Shown: positions 24,401 to 37,900, numbered from the stretch's first letter. The stretch is DNA of 64,000 nt from Lycocorax pyrrhopterus obiensis (GCA_014706295.1 JACSVZ010000007.1:55194975-55258974), one strand, 5' to 3'. Program-made: numbers and translations. The notes: generated by a model not told the origin, from the sequence alone.

Positions 24401-26642
24401 ATTTTGGTATCCCCTCCCTCCCCTGTGTTAATGTGATCAGATTTTCATTGTTAAATCACCTGCTATTCTCAAAGGGCCTGAAGGGCAGCCTTGAGGTCAA
24501 ATTCACTCCAGCTGTCAGTATTCCTCGTGGAACTCCTTCTCCTTCAAACTGCATTTACCTGTTGTTGTGGGGATAGTTGCCAGTTTGTTGACTCTGAGAG
24601 ACTGATTTTGGCAGATAATTGTGCCTCACCTTTCCTCAGAAGGACCCAGGGTTTTTTTGCTCAGAGACAAATTGGTTTAAGAGACAGCTTTATGCCAGGA
24701 TGTGTGCAAGCCACTTTACAAATGATGGCTTCCCAAACCCTAAAGCTTGGCTACCCAAGCTGTAATTTTTTTGTTACTGTAGTGCCTCGTCATGGGACAG
24801 TATTCTCCTGTTTGTCAAACACAGAACCAGGAGGTCCTCGCCCTAAATGTCTCTGTTAAGAACAAGATGCCAACAGATTGGCAGACAACAGGATGATGAT
24901 GATGATGTAGCTCTGGGCAGACCCAGCTGTAGCTGCAGGCTAATGTCAAGCAGCACACACAGTCATGGTCACAAAAATTAAAGGATGTGCATGTTAGCCA
25001 TGAGGAGCCTCTTAAGGGAAACATAAGGATGTATATCTGAGAGCTTAGTAATGAGTGTAGATTGGCTCATGGGCTGATTGCAGGTAGAAGCCAGGTGAGA
25101 AATGACATGTAAGATCTTCAGAATAATAAAATTTATATAAATTAATGGGAAAATATCTCATAGGAACTCCTAAGTGAGAAAATAAACCTCTGGTTCAGGA
25201 AAAGAAACAGTAAAATTTGAGAAATTTGAGTGTAGATTTACTCAGTTCTAATATGTTTCCTGTGACACCCACTGCTAGCCATCACCTGAGACAGATTTAC
25301 TTGGCTTCGTTTTTCAGAGTAATCTTGATTTTATATTTATATATAGGTAAAATCTGCTTAAGATGCTACACTGGACCAAGGGCTGGTGTCAGATGTGCTC
25401 CATTGCTCATGCCCAGAAGACTGGGACAGAGTTTTAATGGCTAAAAGCAGGACTCATCAGAAGGTATCTGTCTTAGGCTACCTCCTCTGCCACTCATGCA
25501 GAGCCCACCAAAGCCAGTCCCTTCGTTCCCACACAGAGAAGAAATCCCAGGAGCTGATATGGGGTATGACTGGAAAGGAGAATGCCACCGTAATCTGGAC
25601 ACAATCAAAGATGCTTTGTGATGACCAGATAAATGGTGAAGGTGTTATGCCTGATTGTTACCTTCAGGGAAGGTTTTAAGAATTACTGGAGACCCTTTTG
25701 GGTGGAGAGGAACTGTAGGGGACAATTCAGGTTAAAGCAGATAGATGGTTTTTAGACCAGTATTTTTGTTGAAACTCTACCTGTTTGAGGCCATATTCAT
25801 CTGAATGAAGCATTTATGGAAGGTTTTTCCCCAGCTCAATATTACCTTTTGGGAGAAAGGAAGTAAAGTGGTGCTGGGTTCCTATTTTAGCCCTTAGCAC
25901 AATATGAAAATCATTAATCTGGGTGATCCTTTGAAAAATTCTCATGCTAATTAGGTAGACTGAGGTTTTCCCATATGAGTACCTTTGCAAGACTTATTGT
26001 CTAGTCTAAGATAGATATCTCTGTCTCTGGTTTTAATAAAAATATCAAACGATGCCAGTTTTATCTCATTGTGAAACAGCAAAAAGAAGGCAATTAAAGC
26101 TCAGGAACTTTCATGGCATGGGAAAACTGATTTACATCAAGTTCTACTTCAGGCAGACTAGACAGCACAGTTCATGTTTTGAGATTAAAACCAATTTTAT
26201 GAAAAGAGTGGGTAGCTAGATAATAAACTGGACTGAAGGGTGGATTTTGTAAAGGCCAAGATCTTAAAATACTTGTAACTTGGGAAAGAAGATCGTTACA
26301 GGGAGAAACATTCATAAGAAGAAGAAAAATGAGGTGAAAAATGGACATGAGGGAGACGGGAGTTTACTGAGCAAGTGATGGGCTGAAAATCAGGAAGCCA
26401 AGAAAGATCTGTGTGATGAGAGAAGTAATGAAAGATGAGTTGCTGGTGAGGATGGATTTCAGCAAGATCCTTTGAGAAGTGAGGTGTGATGGCAGGAGGA
26501 GGAGGTGTACAGCCGAAGAGATTTGAAAACAGGTTTGAAGACCTGCTTGTCTGAAGACTAGATCTGAAGGTTGTCAAGGTGTGAGTTTTCAGATAGGCTT
26601 CATCTCAAGCCTTTAAGCTTCTGAGGTTTCATGTAAACCAGA
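21449..26642. other. Unique non-coding DNA with a purine-rich end
   Basis: No gene recognised. The 138-codon minus-strand frame at 22260-22676 and the 122-codon plus-strand frame at 24491-24859 (which opens on TTG) contain no domain. The last 300 bases (about 26280-26580) are strongly purine-biased on the plus strand. A GAT run is listed separately. Confidence 0.55.
24892..24906. repeat. (GAT)5 microsatellite
   Basis: Five perfect GAT units. It is a simple repeat with no wider structure around it. Confidence 0.9.
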
Positions 26643-26671
26643 TTATTTATTTATTTATTTATTTATTTATT
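26643..26671. repeat. (TTTA)7 microsatellite
   Basis: About seven uninterrupted TTTA units (29 bases). The right edge breaks into TTCATTG. It is likely length-variable. Confidence 0.95.
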
Positions 26672-29600
26672 CATTGAAAGGCCATGCAGTTACACGTGCC
26701 ATCAGTTACTTTTCATGGTGTTGAAGTGGTTAATATTCTTGCTGTTGCTACTACATTGTTGTTGCATTTCTTGTACCATATGTCCTCACTGGGGTGTCCA
26801 GCTTGTATGAAAATCCTTGAATTTCTTAAATAACCTGTGTTGCCACAAATGCTTAGACTGTGTTCAAGTGAAGCTGCTTTCTTTCCTGATCACATTTATG
26901 GTCTGTATTAAGTGAAAGTGAGGTATTGTTTGGGTTGGTCTCTCAGGCTTGAAACTCCCTTTGCAAAATTCTCTGCTGAGAAGAGAGTTTGTTTCTAAGC
27001 CTCTTAAAAGGCGAATCCTGTGTTGCTAAAGAAGAGTCCCATTTTAATGATGATAGTAACTGACAACTGTGAGGATTCTGTTAATCCAAAGGACAGGTGT
27101 AGGTGGCACTAACCCCAGCCTTCACTTATGCTCCCTCTGATACGTTAGAATAAGTTTGTAGGCTTTTCTCCTACAATAAATTTCTTTCAGTGCCTTTGGT
27201 CATGGAGCTGGTTTCTACAGAAAACATGCCTGGAAAACCTGTGTTAATGCTCTTGTTGCATATGTTTGGATTTTCTCTGTCTCTATTACTATTTGAGCTC
27301 TGAAAATTCGAGTGATTTGGGGAGGTTTCAGTTGAAATAGCCTACAATTGAGGATGATCTGAAGCTATGAGGAGCAGAAAATCTTAATAGATCTTTATGA
27401 CAGATGCAGCAATGCACATTTTTTCAAGTTCTTAGAATATCAGGCAAGGATTTAACTCTGTTCATTTAACTGCTTCAAATAGTAGAAGATGTAATCTCTG
27501 ATGCTTTTAGCTCAAGATGTAGTCATTTACGTTAGTGATATCTGAGCAATTTTTCAGAGTAATCAAGGTTTCTGAATTTTCTTCTGCATTTCACTGAATT
27601 CCTGTCATGTTCAGGTACCCAAGTGTTTGCATTTCAAAAAGCTGATTCTTAGTCAAATAGAGACAGGTCTTGGTCAGAGAACATATTCTGACATTTTAAA
27701 GTTTATTTTACCTTACAGCAGAGCAAAATATACCTTTTTTGTGTGTGAATGGAAGATGGATTGAAACGTCAGTTTCCATAAAAAGCCCTAATTTCACTCT
27801 GAGACTCTGAAAATGAGAGAAAATTTCATCATGGACCTTGCCAATTCTATTATCAAAAGTGTCATTAAAATCAGTAACATTCTATGCAACGTCTTTTAAC
27901 AGAAATTGCGTGGTCAGAGCTTTCTTGAGCAGAACGTTTCGCTACTATTCCATCCTGTGTACTTCATTTTTTAAAGTTTTTGTGGTTTGAAGTTTTCCAA
28001 ATGATTAAGTTCCTCTGTGAAGGAGCATAAATCAGCAATATGCAGAACAAAAAGAGGAGGGAAAGAGAATGTGAAAATGGGTTGCTGAGAGAAATGGAAA
28101 AAAAACCCCCACATCATAATTACAATACAAACTGAAAACCAATGCAAGGATATATTTTTCTCTTTTTTCAGCTGTCTTCATCTGGGTTACCCTTCCCTTT
28201 TCTTTCACGCACATTGTCTGAGCTTTAGTTATAAGGCATGAACAAGAGAAGTTAATTTTAGCTTTTGTGAGTTATGGTTGTGCTTTTCATTCTCCTGCAG
28301 GTGTTCTGCACAGCAAGACAGGCTTGTTGGGTCTGTTGCATGCTGCCCACAGAACATTACTAACATGCAGCTGTGCGGAAACATCTGGACAGCTTGACTT
28401 GAAAGCGCTTGGAATGCGTGCATGTGAATTTTTACTCGAGTCATGTGGGTATGATATGTAGTGTGTTCCATGGGCCATTGCTTCTCTGGCCTGAGCAGTG
28501 GAGGACTTTGATGTCTTCTTGTTTCAAGTTTTTTGTTTTTTTTCCTCTTGCAATTTTTTTTTAAAAATACTTCTTGCCTCTTCTGGTAAGGCTGGAGCAC
28601 ACATGAACTTTATATCTGGGATGGAGAAATGGGAAGCTGCTTGTTCTCAGCTCAGAGTTTGGGCTGGTGCAGGCTCACACTATTGTTTACTGAAAGGGTA
28701 CAATGGAAGTTAAATGCATCCAGCTACTTACAGACATGTCCTGCACTTCCTTGCTTTTCACACTGCTGACTTCTTTAATTATCCCCTTCTAGCCCCCAAG
28801 TCTTCCCCAACTTCCCCCAATCTGACCTTTTCCCAATCTTAGTACCATTTCAGTCTTCCTAAGCTTTTGAAGCTTGTAGTTTATTCAGTTCAGTACTGTG
28901 GCTCCTATGTCACCTTTAATGGAAAGTGCCGTGGATTTTTATGCTTTATCTCTGTTGGAGTTGATTTGGATGCTGCACCCAGAATTTTTAGGGCTGATAA
29001 CATGTTTTTGATTGGTTACTTGGAGCACTTGGTGAAAGTTGTTCTTCATGACTTTCTATACACTGATCATAACCTTTGCTTTGAGGGGCTTCTTGGCTTA
29101 GGATAGACACAGCTGTGTTTCTTCTTTCAGGAAATATGCCACCTACATATTTGTTTCTACTCCAGAGAAAGGCAGTTTGGCTCTTTCTGATAAACTTGAC
29201 TGGACATCTAAACAGATCATGAATATTATAATTTTTTAATGATTGTGTTTGATCCAGCTGCTACTGAGCTTGAAGGAAAGTTTCCAGATGATCAGGAGAG
29301 AACTCTGCCTCTTGAGCTGGATTGGGGCCTCTGGTAGTGTGGTTTTTTGCTGGTTTAATTTTTTTCAATTGCCCACTGAATTGTAGTTTTAATGCTATAC
29401 CATTGTATAACTAATTTCCTTTTTTTTTTTCAAGTGGCTGTGGCCAATGGGAATCCTGAGGTTACATTCCTGGCCATATTTCATTGTGGTAAAACACATT
29501 TTGCTTTTTCTGTCTTCTGTTTTCTCATCTTTTTCCACGTCTTTAACAATCTCCCAGTTGTACAGCTTAAAGTTATGCTGGCTTGTGTGGTGGTGGGGAA

Positions 29601-31189
29601 ATCTGGTGGCCAAAAATTGGAAACCCTTGAAGGTTTCCAATTTCAGCACCTTTGAATATTTCTGGTTTTCATTGTTGTTGTATGGGCAAAAAACTAGAAG
29701 TGACTAGAGCTCACCAGCTTCCTCTTTAATTGCATCTTGAGCCCTAAAATGGCTAATAACCTAAAATCCCTTAGGAGGAGCTGTCTTAGCAAGGTTTACT
29801 GGCACATGTATGCAGCAGAGAAGATGACAATATGCTCAAAATAAGAATTGGTCTGAAATTTTGAATAGTTCAAATGTGAGAAATGCAACCTCAAAAGCCA
29901 GTTTAGTCTTACCTTAAATGATCAGCCCATGTAATTGTGACAAAAACCATTTAATTCCTAAAACTCAGACATGTCCTTGGCAGTTTGATGATTGCTGCTA
30001 ATATCACCATTAATTTGCTAGTTTGGTATTTGGAGTTGCTGTCATGAAATGATTGTTCTAATGAGTTAGAAGCACCATGGAAAGGAAAATCCATGTTAAT
30101 TTCCTTATTTCTTGCAGCTTAGTTTTATCTGAGAGAGCTGTATGGAATTGGTGGTTAGTTTTTATCTAATGAGTGAAAGCATAGGCAAGACAGGTACTTA
30201 TTTCCCTTGGTAAAAGGACTAGAAAATTTAAGCAAGCTGAGTGTGTGTTTTGCTATTTCTGTCAAGAAAATACTTTTCTTGCAATTACAATCCTTTTTTT
30301 CATACTGGCAAAATAAAGTGCTGTCAATCTGACCTTTACGAAACACATTTTAAACTGCAAGAGAAATAAACAAACAGTTCCTGATGTTGTATTTTGAAGA
30401 TAAGGCTGATGTTCCATCCCTAGCTTGGCTGGCTTTCAGAATGGTGGCAAACACAGTTTGTTGTGGTATGGTGTTTAGTCCCTCTTATATGCTCAGTATG
30501 AGCACTCATGTCTCAGTTTGGAAACTAATTTTTTGTGTGTGTGTGCACCCTGGTGAATAGTAAATTACCTGAGCAGGTATTAGGGTAAGGACCTTTCCTT
30601 TCTTCATTGTTTGTAATTAAGTTGCCAAAGATGCTCTTAGGATTAAGGTCTGACCAGGGCGAGATGTGGAATTGGATTCTGGCCTTTGGGATTTGGCTAA
30701 ACTCTGTCTTTTGTGTAGTGTTCTCAACTGCAAATGAAATGTCATGTAAGCTCTTCAGTAACAAGAGAACTTATTTGAGAATTTGGCAGTTCCTGAAGAT
30801 GCTCTAGGTAATATCAAAACTAAAGGTATAATTTTTAATCGGATTTCCAGCTTGGACCTATAACCAAACTCCAAATACCTGTGTTTTGGATCCAGAGGTT
30901 TGAATCTACCCTCAATCCTCTTGTCCAATATTTTGGAGGAGAGTGTTTGAAGTTATAGTTCATGACTAATATATTGCTTATTGTTCTTTGAGAGTGGGTT
31001 TTCAGTTACAATGAAGGTTTATGTACATGGACAGGCCCTGGAGAGGCAGTTCTGGGTTAGCAAGGCTATTGTTTTGCAAATGTTTGGTGTAAGATGAACT
31101 TTGTCTGTTTAAAGCAATTTGATGGTTGGCAGTACAATCTACATTAATTATTTTCATGAGCTCCTGTAGCAGGACAAAGCATTGTTACC
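26672..31189. other. Unique non-coding DNA
   Basis: No gene or interspersed repeat recognised. Runs of T occur at 29420-29430. An inverted repeat at 29614-29643 is listed separately. Open frames (largest about 123 codons, minus strand 28229-28600) have no recognisable domain. Confidence 0.55.
29614..29643. repeat. Perfect hairpin, 12-base arms, 6-base loop
   Basis: AAATTGGAAACC at 29614-29625 pairs exactly with GGTTTCCAATTT at 29632-29643 around the loop CTTGAA. No element family is recognised around it. Confidence 0.8.
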
Positions 31190-31560
31190 CACTCTGGATT
31201 CCTGTGCCTTTTTAAGCAAAGTCCAAGAAGAGTGTCTTTCTGTTTTATTAATGGAGCGGAGTTTAAATCCTGCTTGACCTGTGAAAATCTGAAGACAGTT
31301 TTACATGTGTTAGTGACATCCAGATTGGATTAGTGTAATTCTTTGTTTGTAGTTCTGCCAGCATCATCATTCAGAAATTACTGCTTCAAAACACAGTAAC
31401 AAGAATGATCTCTGGCACTGCAGAAATAAGCAAGCTAAACAATCCAGACTTCTCTCTTCAGAGGCTTTCAGCTCTGACAGAATTGGCTGGAACATCTGGT
31501 TTCTGTCTTAAACTCTTTAATGATCAGGTTCCTAATTGTTTGACTGGGTGTCTGTGTAAG
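31190..31560 (+). mobile_element. Relic of an ancient LINE reverse transcriptase (L2/L3/Rex-like)
   Basis: Conceptual translation of the plus strand from 31298 reads VLHVLVTSRLD, a stop (TAG, 31331-31333), then CNSLFVVLPASS. This matches the conserved 'H-x-F/L-VTSRLDYCNSL...LP' segment at the end of the RT domain in LINEs of the L2, CR1-L3 and Rex kinds; the stop sits where the family has Y. From 31396, in another frame, VTRMISGT follows where the family has its 'QNxAARxITxT' segment, and VPNCLT at about 31528-31548 sits where it has 'APSYLT'. So at least one frameshift and one stop are present. Upstream, KSED just before the first segment may also belong. The edges are approximate. It differs clearly from the CR1 copies elsewhere in the window and is much older. 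It cannot encode an active enzyme. Confidence 0.7.
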
Positions 31561-32515
31561 CACAGACCCAGGCATTCTTGAGTTAATGCTGGACTTCTGG
31601 CACTAAAAAGCAATACTGAATAGATAAATACAATCGATTTATATGAAGAACTTTTAAAATAATGCCTTCTTTGCTGTGAATTTTCTGGGAGAGTTTTTGT
31701 TAAATTGGTTTCTTGTTAGTTGCAAGCCAGTATGGTTACTCAGATAATGGTATGTTGCAGATTTTAGGATTAGTATTTTAAAGAGTTGCAGCCCTACTTT
31801 GGGATACCTCTCTAGAGGTGTTTGATACGGAGTCAGATGTCATAGATGGAATAGCTTGGTGTTCCTTGCTTAGAACACATGAAGACTGAAGAGTGTCCGT
31901 TCGTTGCTTTGTAGTTTGGGAAGGAAAAAAAGCAAATACTTAACTTTAACCACATGTTCTGCTAGAACATGAGAAAGTGTTCAAATATTTCCCTGTGCAC
32001 TTCTGCAGTTAGGTTGTATTGAAGTTATGCTTTGCCAGCCTAAATGGGATTTCTGCACATTGCTTTGTGCAATCCCCTCCTAATGAGAGCTCGGTCTGAA
32101 GGAATGTTTCCTGCTCTTTCTCACAGCCATTGCATCAATGCAGGTGGAGACTGAATCTATAAATCTCCTTTTCTGAACTGCAATGTGGAAAAATTACCCA
32201 GCAAGGAGAATAGAATCATGTGTTTCTAGTTTGTCTTGGTTCCACCCAGAGGAAACTGACTTTTTCTGTGACTATCTTTTTTAAAAACAACTGATAGCAG
32301 AGAGTAGATCAAGAGTAAGATCAGGGAAAACCTCATTTAGTTTCAATAGTATAATTTCTGGTTTTGTTACCAATATAATTCTGCATAGGTGTCATACAAT
32401 AAGATGGGTCAGCAGAAGTTTTTAACCTTCCTGGATAAAAAATTGTGGATGTTTGTTCTGAGGAGTGATAACATGCCCTGTTTTCTCTCAGTAAAAAGGC
32501 AACAGAAGTGTGTGG

Positions 32516-32533
32516 CATGGGAAGCTTCCCATG
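32516..32533. repeat. 18-base perfect palindrome
   Basis: CATGGGAAGCTTCCCATG is its own reverse complement with no spacer. The symmetry stops at the next base on either side. No surrounding element is recognised. Confidence 0.85.
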
Positions 32534-34909
32534 GGTTATTTATTCCCTCTCATTTGAGGTGTATCAGGCCACCAGTACGGTGGCAGTCACTAGTGTAAGT
32601 ATATTCCTACTTTCCTATTTCCAAAATATTTCCACAGTGGTGAAACTGGAGGATTTTAAGGCTGCTTTTGTGCTGTTACTTTTACTGTTGCTTCTGTAAT
32701 ATCCATTTTTTTTGAAGACAAATCTACCAAATACTCTTCTTCGTACATCAATCTTCTACTGCCCTGTTTCATCTCATTCATAGATTAGTACTTCAGTTTT
32801 TTTTCTGTAGCTTTTCTGTGTGGGTCAGATATGCATTTTTGTCAAATGTCTTTTTAAAATTAATTCTGATGTTCTAATAATTCATAAGTGCTTTGCACTG
32901 AAAGAAAAGCTTATTGGAAATTTGAGTAGAGAGAACAAAAGAACATTTCATCTAAAAATTATGCCTTACGTATGTAATTTCTTAGGTATCATCATGCTTT
33001 TAGTTCAGTGTGCTAGACTGCTGAACAGAAAAGCTAAGTGTTTCTGTAAGATGTTTGTCCTTAATTTGTAATTACAGAAAAAACTTTAAGTGTCTGAAAT
33101 GTTTTGTCTTTAGGTGTGTTTGGAAATTATAGGTAAAGTGCTCTGTGTCTGAGAAGTGTGAATCCACCACACAGAATAGACCAACTTCAGTGAAAGTTTC
33201 CTTGGGTTAGTTTTTGGGAGAACTAGAGAGTGTGAGCCACCTCAAAACATCCTGACGTCCAAGAGAGTCTAGTTTAGGAATACAGCAATTTCAGGGAAGG
33301 AACTAGAGCCTTATCATTATTGTAAATTGTGACTAATTTAGAGCAGTCCCTACCTGTCTGTTTGCTGTGTACAGCAGATATGAGAAAATTTGAACTTGTT
33401 TAAGGTTGAAACCACAGATATTTCTGATAAGCTGAATTTCTAATTGGCTGTTCATGTAGTTTGGGGAAGATTGAGGACATAGAAAAAAGCAGGTTACTTA
33501 GCATGCACCAGGCCACATGAACTGCTTTAAACACATCACAGGACTCAGGAAAGCATGAGTGAATTTAAAACAAATGCTGCTGGACCATCTTCTGCTTTCC
33601 ACAAGAGGTTCCTCCAAAGCATTATTTCCAGAAGGGAAGCCTGCACTTGACATCTGATCTTGTACCCAGTGTGAGTGCCTGCTGGTCACTGATTTTTACA
33701 CAACAGTGAAAGGGGCGGTGCCCATCTCTTTTGCCAATGTGGGATACAAGAAATCAAGACTAAGAACAATCTTATGAGATCTTCTCTGAGATGGGACCTT
33801 GCTGAAGCACAAACGTGAGATTTCTAATGGTGGTACAACATGCTTCTGTCTCTCAGCGCAGTGAAATACAGTGAATAAACTACCATAATGTGCAGAAAAA
33901 AGAGCTTAGAAAAAACATGAGTGGCTGCGTGTGGATGTGGCTTCCTCACACACTTTAAGCTCTTCATTTTGTCTCTGATTTCCTTTAAACGTGTGATACA
34001 CATTGACAGCCTTTACTTAAAATTCTATTCCCCCAAATGATGTTAATATGTTGCAAACTATTCAGCTGGGAAATGTGCAGCACAATTTCATTCCTTTTAA
34101 GGGTTGAGAGGTCCTTATCTAATGTTTCTAACAGTTCATTTGTGAGGTTCTCTCTACCTCAGACTGTGCCTTTTATTTCAAAAGAAATTGCAACAGATTT
34201 AATGAAGGGAACATTTTGAAACCAATTTCCAGTATTCTTTTCCTAAAGGGATTAAACTACTAATGTAAATGTTCACAATAAAGCAATACTCACACATACG
34301 ATGAAATTCGAGATCCAATCATTCTCTGGCATTCGCACACTCGGAAAGACTTGATTGAAATTAGTGCACCCTTCATGTGCCCCTGCCTTTTCCGTCGATT
34401 TGTCACACTATTGAGTGCTTCAAATAGAAATTCCATTGGATTTCAACTGATTTAACCCCTGCAGCAGACAGGTTATAATTAACCTCAGTTTGGGGGATGT
34501 GGTGGAGGTCATACTGTAGACCAACACCAAGGTACAGAATTGAAAGACAGTATATATTTTTGTGGTATGGTGTTCTAGAAACACATGTTAAAAGAAGCTT
34601 TTCTCCAAATGAGGAGATGGAATTTTCCTCCTAAGTTAGGGGGCACAGACACCAGACATTTTCTTCCCGCTAGAAGCTTGAATTTGTCTAAGTAAGGAAA
34701 TGAAATACTAGACTCCTGATTAGAGTCAGACTTACAGGTCTTTTTGGTGGGGAAAAGGCATTTTATTTTCAGAATTAAAATGTTCTGAAATATTTAATAC
34801 AGCACTGAATTTCGTTTGTTGCTTTTGATGCTTAAAAGGAACTTTTCTCCCACACGGTTTTGAATGAATTATCATTTTCAGGGGTGTGATATCAAGCCAA
34901 AAAACCAGG

Positions 34910-34925
34910 AAAGCTCTAGAGCTTT
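34910..34925. repeat. 16-base perfect palindrome
   Basis: AAAGCTCTAGAGCTTT is a perfect spacer-free palindrome. One or two of this size could arise by chance in 64 kb. Confidence 0.85.
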
Positions 34926-37900
34926 GAGAGTTAGAAAACAAAACTGGCTCTAGCAAGGATTAACACTGAAAGATGGCAAAGAATTTCCCAAGAGATGTGT
35001 GATGTGTCCCATAAACCAGAGACAGTATGGGAAGAAGTTGATGAAAAGGCTGGTTGTTGTTACAGACCCTGAGGGTGGTTCAAAAAAATATTGGTGTAAT
35101 GTTTGTACCTATAAGAAAAGTACTTTAAAGAAGCCTTGGAGATTGATCACGAGGGATTTGAATTGCTCCAGTATTGATTGCTATAATAACCATGCAAAAT
35201 CCAAGGAAAGCAGGCTTTTAAAGCTACTCTGGTGTAGTGCTGCTTTCATAATGCAATTTGTTGAATGGTCAATATAGCCAGAGGATATTTTGGACCTAAT
35301 CCCTGGAAATGAATCAAGTGCTTTATGATTTAATAAGGCTGGAAAATGGGTACTACTTGTGTCTGAGTAAAACCTTCTAGAGCTATCATCCAATTTGAGA
35401 TACTTGTTAAGAGAGAGCAGTAGATGAAGCAACATGAAAGTGACTTTGAGAGACTGTAAAACGCCCTGAGATATTTTGATTAGAATTCATCAGTTTACAG
35501 CACGGGAGTGGAGTGGTGGTCAGAGGGATTGCAGCTGATGTTGGTCCCAGTTGCAGGGAATAAATGTGTGGGCAAAGGGGCAGCAGAAACCTTTGTGGGA
35601 AAACAGCTCAAGGCAGGATGCAAGCAACAACTGTGCAGCTTCCAGCATACAGCTGGCTGTATAAACAAATCTGTTTTAAGGACAATTGAGAGTAAATACG
35701 AATACTGAGCATGGAGAGCCTTGCAATACATTCTAACCTGAGGTCAAGGGTTTTCCAAATATACTGACAGTGGAGTGTAAGTATGCAGAGGGCTGCTTCC
35801 CTGGTGAGCTGGGACAGGGCTGGAGATGGAGAATGAGGAAAGAGCTGATACTTGTTTTATTTGAAAAAGCGAAATATAGCTTGCTTATTTATTGTTGGAT
35901 TTTTTTGGTCTTTAGAGAGACAGAAGAGGTGAAATGTGGCTCTGTCAAAGAGGGGTGAATTTGCTAAAATTTGAGGCAGCAAACCAAACCAAGTAAACAG
36001 AACGAGTAGCAGGGACATGCTCAGCAAAAATTAGACACAATTCAGAGGGAGAGAGGAGAAGAACTCTCTCAGTATTAAAGGAAGAAAAAGCATCAGATAA
36101 AGATTAATATGTTTCTATTTTCTAAAACTAGAGATGCAACAAAGCCCACTGAATTTAAATGTCACACAGAAATGTTTTTTGTTTTATCCCAAGTCAGGAG
36201 CAGGGCATATTACACCACATTTTGAGGAAAGAATTTTGTATCTTTCTCTTGGAAATTTCCTGAGCCTTTGTCCATACTGGCAAAAGAATCTGTGCGTGTC
36301 TCTATGTTTTTAGGGAAAAAGCTCTGTTCTGCTTTTCTCTCCTTTCCCATGTGATTAGGGAAATACTATAGTGTGTGATGCTGCTTATTCTTGTATGTGC
36401 AGACCTGTGGCACAAGCAGTCTGATTTTGGTCTAAGAGTATTTGTAAACCTTTGTGTGAATGTACAGAAGCAGCAACCATCAGAGATTGTTTAACATATG
36501 TTAAGCAATAAGTGAAAGAAATACCGTGAGCTGTGGCGAGAGGGAAGAAAGGGACCCTGTAACACTGGGTCATGGATAGTCTGAAATTGAGTTTAGGTGG
36601 GTCCATCTTGTGTTTAGACTTTAATAAACCAGAAGTTTCATGGATTTTTATGTCTCACTCCATGAAAACGAATCTGATTGTAACATCTTTGAAGAAATTA
36701 TGTTTTCTTTTTAGTGCCTGTCACGCTTGCCTTGGTCTTTTTGCATGATTAAAATTGGCAGGATTTCTAGTTAAGTGAAATCCTGCTCATGTGAGCTGTC
36801 AATAGACAGAAACAAAAGAAGCCCAGAACATTTGTGTGACATGTTCAGTTCAAATCACGTTTCAGTAGTGATGAGAGATAAAAGATTGGCTACTTGAAAA
36901 TAAGTTTCCCTGACGGCCCTGCTACCCACATCTGTTGTTGGCAGACATTGCTAAGAGGAGAAAAACAAAGAAAAAGAAACAAACATTTTGAAACTTCAAA
37001 ATTAAAATGCTTTAAATTCAGATGGGAAAATTATGCTCCTGGTACTCACCCTGCAGATTCTGAAATGCATAAAAGTTTTCCCGTTTTAGTGTCCCGTGGA
37101 AACACTTTAATTTGCCTGCCCTGGCCCTTTATGTTTTGTGTACACAATAAAGAAGCAATATCTTTTATTTCTTGAGCGTAAAAGACTGGTTACATAAAAT
37201 ATATTTTTCTATCAGATCTCATGACTGCTACCTGATTTTTATCTCAGGCTAGTGGAAAAAATGTGATTTCCTGGGTAATGGAGCAAACTAGGGAGTATGT
37301 ATTGAAGGGAACAGTCATGCTATAGTGACCAGGAATAGTATTAGGTGGGCCAGCTATAGAGATGTCCCTGAGGGCATCAGTCTGGTTTATGACTGTAGTT
37401 AAAAATAAAATAACAGGCAAAATGGATACTCACAACAATTTGTGTAGGCCTAAAATATGGCTAAAAATGTGAACACTTCTGTTCCAAGTGCAGTTTTCCT
37501 ATGTTTTTATGTATCTTCAGATTGGGTCATGTTAGTTGTGGAAAGATTTTTGATTTGAGAGAAGATGACAAACCAGTACCCAGCATGATACTTAGTTTTG
37601 ATTATCTTTTGAGGTTAGATTGCACTATACCTGTGTTGGTTTTCTTTTAATGACTCATTGCATAACATTTGCTGTAATTTGCTGTTTAAATGACAGCTAC
37701 CACAAGTACCTATTTTTTCCTTGTTTTAGTAAAACAAATAACTTGTTTTACACACCTTTTCCTATGCAGCTGTGCTCACCAGGAATGAAAACTGCATTTC
37801 ATACTACTCAGGAAGGTCTTTTATCTGCAGCTGCAAAACAACCAAGCAGCACTGACCAGTTAATCAAAAAGATGCTGTGATGACCTCAGGAAACTGAAGT

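Noticed and set aside
24491..24859. 122-codon frame with a hydrophobic, cysteine-containing start resembling a signal peptide
   Set aside because: Opens on TTG. The hydrophobic stretch arises from T/C-rich DNA, and there is no cysteine spacing of a known secreted family.
28867..29106. 79-codon frame with a protein-like composition
   Set aside because: Not recognised as any family. It is too short, and without visible splice-site context, to call an exon.
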